64,000 bases of DNA, from contig JADKEA010000004.1 in NCBI GenBank assembly GCA_016718275.1, positions 1 through 64,000 of the forward strand, in the 5' to 3' direction. The notes under the pieces were generated by a model. It did not search any database. It saw nothing but the letters and a program-made list of their open reading frames with translations, and was not told the DNA's origin. Positions 60,836 through 64,000 of this stretch are shown here, piece by piece; the stretch's first letter is position 1, and each line of letters opens with the position of its first letter. The stretch comes from Candidatus Villigracilis affinis (GTDB lineage Bacteria > Chloroflexota > Anaerolineae > Anaerolineales > Villigracilaceae). The translations under genes were made by a program, and so were the position numbers.

Positions 60836-60870
60836 CCCCTCTCTTTTTGGGAGAGGGCAGGGTGAGGGTT
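60836..60870. repeat. Short palindromic repeat between mmdC- and oadG-like genes
   Basis: CCCTCTC (60837-60843) and GAGAGGG (60851-60857), followed by CAGGGTGAGGG. Elements of this CCCTCACCCTGCCCTCTCCC type are known as dispersed intergenic repeats; here it touches the stop codon of the OadG-like gene. Confidence 0.55.
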
Positions 60871-61234
60871 AATGTCTTCTAAAATTACCTTTTTCAGAGC
60901 GTTGACTGGTCCGCATGCCCAACTGCCAGGCAGAGACAATGGCCGTGGGCGGCTCGAGCAATGGATGCGCCGAAGATAATTCCTGCTCGGCGAGCGCCAA
61001 TGCCACAGCCAGTGCGGCGGCCTGGGCTTTGAATCCGCTTGTTGAAACAAGAGCAGGCTCGGGCGAGTCAGATGCGTCTGCCTGTGCGGTGGAGTCTGTT
61101 TCAGTCGCCGATTCTTTTTCTGCGGTGAAGCGTGTCAGCAAGATCATCATCAGCCACAACAAAAGGATCGCACCGAAAACGAGTCCCATGCCAAGGGCGG
61201 TGATTTGGAGAGATTGGATTAATGCATCATTCAT
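60869..61234 (-). CDS. OadG/MmdD-like small membrane subunit
   Basis: This 121-residue protein is the small anchoring subunit of the decarboxylase. It has a single N-terminal membrane helix (LQITALGMGLVFGAILLLWLMMILLTRF), the G-M-G-L-V-F pattern of OadG, then an acidic linker (EKESATETDSTAQADASDSPEP). A helix rich in Ala follows (FKAQAAALAVALALAEQELSS), ending SAWQLGMRTSQRSEKGNFRR, a form seen in MmdD relatives. The ATG at 61234 is chosen because it begins just before the helix; a longer start at 61267 crosses a repeat-like spacer. It lies between the carboxyltransferase and the biotin carrier genes. Confidence 0.8.
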   Translation of the reverse strand: MNDALIQSLQITALGMGLVFGAILLLWLMMILLTRFTAEKESATETDSTAQADASDSPEPALVSTSGFKAQAAALAVALALAEQELSSAHPLLEPPTAIVSAWQLGMRTSQRSEKGNFRRH

Positions 61235-61270
61235 GTTTATTTCCATTTGACGGCGGACGATTGCCACGGT

Positions 61271-62842
61271 CTACGGTTTATTGTCCACTGGGACTGGGAT
61301 GTTCCCATGTTTGCGCGGCGGTGCGGGCGCGTATTTATCGCGGAGCGCAGACAGGGTGGCGATGAGCTTCGGACGGCTTTCGCGCGGCTCGATGATATCG
61401 TCCACGTAGCCTGTGGAAGCGGCGTAATATGGATTATTGAATTTCTCGCGGTATTCATTCGCAAGTTTTTTGCGTTCCGCGGCTGGATCATTTGCGGTTT
61501 CGATTTGCTTCTTGAACAAAATATTCGCTGCGCCTTCCGCGCCCAACACTGCGATCTCAGCCGAAGGCCACGCATACGTGACATCGGTGCCGAGATACTT
61601 GCTGGACATGACGACATATGCGCCGCCATACGCTTTGCGGGTGATGATACAGATCTTCGGCACAGTGGCTTCTGAATACGCATACAAAAGTTTCGCACCG
61701 TGACGAATGATGCCGCCATGTTCCTGCGCGATGCCAGGCAGGAAGCCAGGCGAGTCAACAAAGGTGACAAGCGGAATATTGAAACAGTCGCACATGCGCA
61801 CGAAGCGGGTCATTTTATCGGCGGCGTCAATATCGATCACACCCGCCATGATGGCAGGTTCCTGACCGACGATGCCCACGCTGTGTCCGCCGATGCGGGC
61901 GAGGCCTACAATGGCATTTCGCGCCCAATCGGGTTGGATTTCCAGGAACGAGCCTTGGTCGATGATCTTTTCGATGACCTGATGCATCACATATGGCTCA
62001 GTGGCTTCGAGCGGAATCATGTGATTCAATTCTTCATCCATACGGGCGAGTTCATCGGTCGTTGGGGTGAACGGCGGATTTTCCACGTTGTTCGAAGGCA
62101 GATACGAAAGAAAATGCCGTGCCATTTCGAGCGCTGCTTTTTCACTGTGCACACTCAAGTGCGCCACACCGCTTACCGAGGTATGCACGCCCGAGCCGCC
62201 CAACGATTCTGCATCGATCACTTCACCAGTCACAGCTTTGATGACTTCGGGGCCCGTCAAGAACATGAAGGATTGTTTTTCAACCATGATGACAAGATCG
62301 GTGAGGGCAGGCGAGTAGGCCGCACCGCCCGCGCAAGGTCCAAGCATCACGCTGACTTGCGGCACCACGCCCGAGTATTGCGCGTTGCGTCGGAAAATTT
62401 CCGCATAGCCGCCCATCGAACGCACGCCTTCCTGAATGCGCGCGCCGCCTGAGTCGATCAACGAAATGAACGGCACGCCATTGCGTACCGCCAGATCCAT
62501 TACGCGGCAAATTTTATGCGATTGCATTTCGCTGAGCGTGCCGCCGTAAATTGTAAAATCCTGTGAATATAAGTAAACAGTCCGCCCGTTGATCTGTCCA
62601 TAACCTGTGATGACGCCGTCGCCGTAAAACTTTTCCTTCAGCAAATCCATCTCATCGCCTTGATGTGTGATGAATGGCTCGATCTCATTGAATGTGCCCG
62701 GGTCAAGCAGCGCAATCACACGCTCCCGCGCCGTCATTTTACCTTTGGCTTTTTGTTTGGCAATTCGCTCTTCGCCGCCGCCTTCCAAAGCCTTGGCGCG
62801 CATCTTTCTCAATTCCAAAATTCTGGGATCTTCTTGTGTCAT
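61271..62842 (-). CDS. Carboxyltransferase subunit (MmdA/PccB type)
   Basis: This 523-residue protein transfers the carboxyl group from (methyl)malonyl-CoA to biotin. Motifs are KMRAKALEGGGEERIAKQKAKGKMTARERVIALLD, RTVYLYSQDFTIYGGTLSEMQSHKICRVMDLA, FISLIDSGGARIQEGVRSMGGYAEIFRRNAQYSGVVPQVSVMLGPCAGGAAYSPALTD (first oxyanion region) and VDSPGFLPGIAQEHGGIIRHGAKLLYAYSEATVPKICIITRKAYGGAYVVMSSK (second). With the membrane beta subunit and the biotin carrier downstream, the complex is best read as a sodium-translocating methylmalonyl-CoA decarboxylase. A repeat-like stretch lies at its 3' end (about 61248-61290), so the last residues may be altered. Confidence 0.93.
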   Translation of the reverse strand: MTQEDPRILELRKMRAKALEGGGEERIAKQKAKGKMTARERVIALLDPGTFNEIEPFITHQGDEMDLLKEKFYGDGVITGYGQINGRTVYLYSQDFTIYGGTLSEMQSHKICRVMDLAVRNGVPFISLIDSGGARIQEGVRSMGGYAEIFRRNAQYSGVVPQVSVMLGPCAGGAAYSPALTDLVIMVEKQSFMFLTGPEVIKAVTGEVIDAESLGGSGVHTSVSGVAHLSVHSEKAALEMARHFLSYLPSNNVENPPFTPTTDELARMDEELNHMIPLEATEPYVMHQVIEKIIDQGSFLEIQPDWARNAIVGLARIGGHSVGIVGQEPAIMAGVIDIDAADKMTRFVRMCDCFNIPLVTFVDSPGFLPGIAQEHGGIIRHGAKLLYAYSEATVPKICIITRKAYGGAYVVMSSKYLGTDVTYAWPSAEIAVLGAEGAANILFKKQIETANDPAAERKKLANEYREKFNNPYYAASTGYVDDIIEPRESRPKLIATLSALRDKYAPAPPRKHGNIPVPVDNKP

Positions 62843-62877
62843 ATTTCATCCTTTTGGTGATAAATTTCACAATTGGA

Positions 62878-62883
62878 AGTATA
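62878..62883 (-). promoter_or_regulatory. -10 element of the decarboxylase operon
   Basis: TATACT preceded by TGC (extended -10) on the minus strand, 35 bases before the first ATG of the operon at 62842. Confidence 0.5.
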
Positions 62884-62956
62884 GCATGAGATGATTTAAC
62901 TGCCAGTGATGGATTACATACATAAAATAGGATAATCCGCCTGCCCTTGATTCTGA

Positions 62957-64000
62957 TTATTGATTTGGTTCTCTCAACATATTCAGCGCAAACGCGACGG
63001 CTTGCTCGAAAGCCATGGTTGCGCCTTCGGCGTATGTGGTTTTGTAGGGTTCATCAGTTAAATTGTTTTTGCAGGACTCTTTTGTCCGCTCGCATTCGGT
63101 GAAGATGTCATCTGCCATTCCTTTGTATACGACGGGATAGAGTGTTTCGACTGCGCCGAACAATCGTGTGGAATTGGCGAACTCCCCCAATCTTTCATTC
63201 AGGAACGCAATTTCCAACATCGTGCCAAATATCTGGCGGCGTTCTTCCACTTCATGCGCTTTGGAGAGAATCTCAGCGTAAATTTTTCGTGCATGATCAT
63301 AGTTTCCCTGTATACGGGCGAGGTGACCCAGACGGCGCAGTGCAAATGCTATGCCGTTTTTCTCACCCAGATCCCTGTTCATTTGCAAAAGTTCTTCGAA
63401 CCTGTTTTTTGCCTGTTCGTAATCGTTGGTGAGGTACGCCAGATGTCCCAATTCCCGCGTGCAGGAGACAAGCATATCTGGATACCTGCTTTCGCGAGCC
63501 AGCCTCATGGATTCATCGTAAAAATCTTTTGCGCGGGCATAGTTGTGAGTCTTTATCTCCTCGTGCCCCAACAGGAGCAATGAAAAACCAATCCCTTCTT
63601 TGTCCTCCGTCTTGCGCGACATTGCAAGTGCCTGGAGAAGAAGGTTTTTCACTTCTTCGTGTTTACCTTCAGCGTTGGCAAGGGTTGAAAACCCGTTCAG
63701 TAAAACATACCGGAGTCCCCATTGGTTTTGGGTTTCCTCGAATAGTGTGTAGCTTTCAGTATAAAACTGTCTGGATTTAACTAAATCCGCTTGATCACGG
63801 AATTCATCGCCGAGCGTAATGAGAGGAACGGCCAGGCCTGCTTTGTCTCCTAGTAAACGATACAGTGCTACACTTTCCATCGCATGAGCGATTGATTTCT
63901 GGTGATAGACCAATTCGGATGCCAGCCAGCCCGCTTCGGCAAGCAATTTTGCGCGCAGGGACGTTTTTCCAGAGACAAGCTCCAATGCGCGCTGAGTCCA
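62957..64000 (-). CDS. TPR-repeat protein, C-terminal part (5' end outside the window)
   Basis: The open frame runs off the window edge, so only the last 347 or so residues are seen. They form consecutive TPR helices, for example KSIAHAMESVALYRLLGDKAGLAVPLITLGDEF, KSRQFYTESYTLFEETQNQWGLRYVLLNGF, EAKNLLLQALAMSRKTEDKEGIGFSLLLLGHEE and NRDLGEKNGIAFALRRLGHLARIQGNYDHARKIYAEILSKA. The end, STRLFGAVETLYPVV then EGATMAFEQAVAFALNML, is the usual C-terminus of large NTPase-TPR regulators (LuxR/MalT-like, AfsR-like or adenylate cyclase STAND proteins). Such proteins have an N-terminal NTPase, which would lie beyond the edge. The exact class cannot be decided. Confidence 0.72.
   Translation of the reverse strand, partial: WTQRALELVSGKTSLRAKLLAEAGWLASELVYHQKSIAHAMESVALYRLLGDKAGLAVPLITLGDEFRDQADLVKSRQFYTESYTLFEETQNQWGLRYVLLNGFSTLANAEGKHEEVKNLLLQALAMSRKTEDKEGIGFSLLLLGHEEIKTHNYARAKDFYDESMRLARESRYPDMLVSCTRELGHLAYLTNDYEQAKNRFEELLQMNRDLGEKNGIAFALRRLGHLARIQGNYDHARKIYAEILSKAHEVEERRQIFGTMLEIAFLNERLGEFANSTRLFGAVETLYPVVYKGMADDIFTECERTKESCKNNLTDEPYKTTYAEGATMAFEQAVAFALNMLREPNQ

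Noticed and set aside
61700..62452. Plus-strand open frame (250 codons) antisense to the carboxyltransferase gene
   Set aside because: A mirror of a strongly conserved gene, with no start signal or family features.
1..64000. CRISPR arrays, tRNA or rRNA genes, prophage or transposase genes
   Set aside because: No regularly spaced repeats, no cloverleaf-type sequence with a GTTCRA loop in context, and no integrase or transposase motif was found on reading both strands.

Overview
The window is chromosomal DNA of a bacterium that most likely belongs to the Chloroflexota, class Anaerolineae. This is inferred from gene content, not from a marker tree: Thr/Pro-rich (TPT-type) linkers on a LysM protein, a Ser/Thr kinase and FHA regulator, an NLR-like TIR/NB-ARC/TPR protein, tandem FemAB proteins beside a polysaccharide cluster, and a sodium-pump decarboxylase operon. 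Base composition is near 50% GC. No rRNA, tRNA, CRISPR array, phage or transposase gene was found, and no gene-free stretch exceeds about 300 bases.

Layout. 1-6.9 kb: small housekeeping and signalling genes (PaiB, YraN, a GT4 glycosyltransferase, a ThiS-like carrier with a TtuA-like tRNA thiolase, a kinase and FHA regulator, a PPOX-fold protein, a PIG-L deacetylase, BioY). 7-13.6 kb: a cyclic-di-GMP block with two PAS/GGDEF enzymes. 13.6-23.5 kb: GNAT, YjbQ, a Tudor-like protein, a cyclic 2,3-diphosphoglycerate synthetase-like GTPase, an ECF sigma with a membrane partner, an arginine deiminase-like protein, ArgS, S20 and a LysM protein. 23.6-34.6 kb: UvrA, a second ECF sigma, DegV, an S41 lipoprotein protease, RidA and a two-component system. 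34.6-42.2 kb: a surface polysaccharide cluster (glycosyltransferase, priming phosphotransferase, epimerase, 4,6-dehydratase, two FemAB proteins). 42-47.9 kb: metabolic genes, including ADP-forming acetate-CoA ligase. 48-51.2 kb: a TIR/NB-ARC/TPR gene. 52-57 kb: an HtrA-like protease, MoxR, DUF58 and VWA set. 57-62.9 kb: a PLP enzyme and a biotin-dependent sodium-pump decarboxylase operon. The window ends inside a TPR gene.

Two features cut across the window. First, at least twelve genes carry reading-frame breaks, and many of these sit exactly at short homopolymers. That pattern fits uncorrected long-read errors better than mass gene decay, so I describe those genes by their reconstructed product. 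Second, several families of short palindromic or low-complexity repeats occur in intergenic DNA and also inside coding sequences, where some add extra residues in frame (acetate-CoA ligase, both FemAB genes, the TIR/NB-ARC gene). This resembles the translated palindromic elements known from Rickettsia.

The most interesting locus is the TIR/NB-ARC/TPR gene. A partial copy of its promoter and first dozen codons lies just upstream and now precedes a DUF2007 gene.
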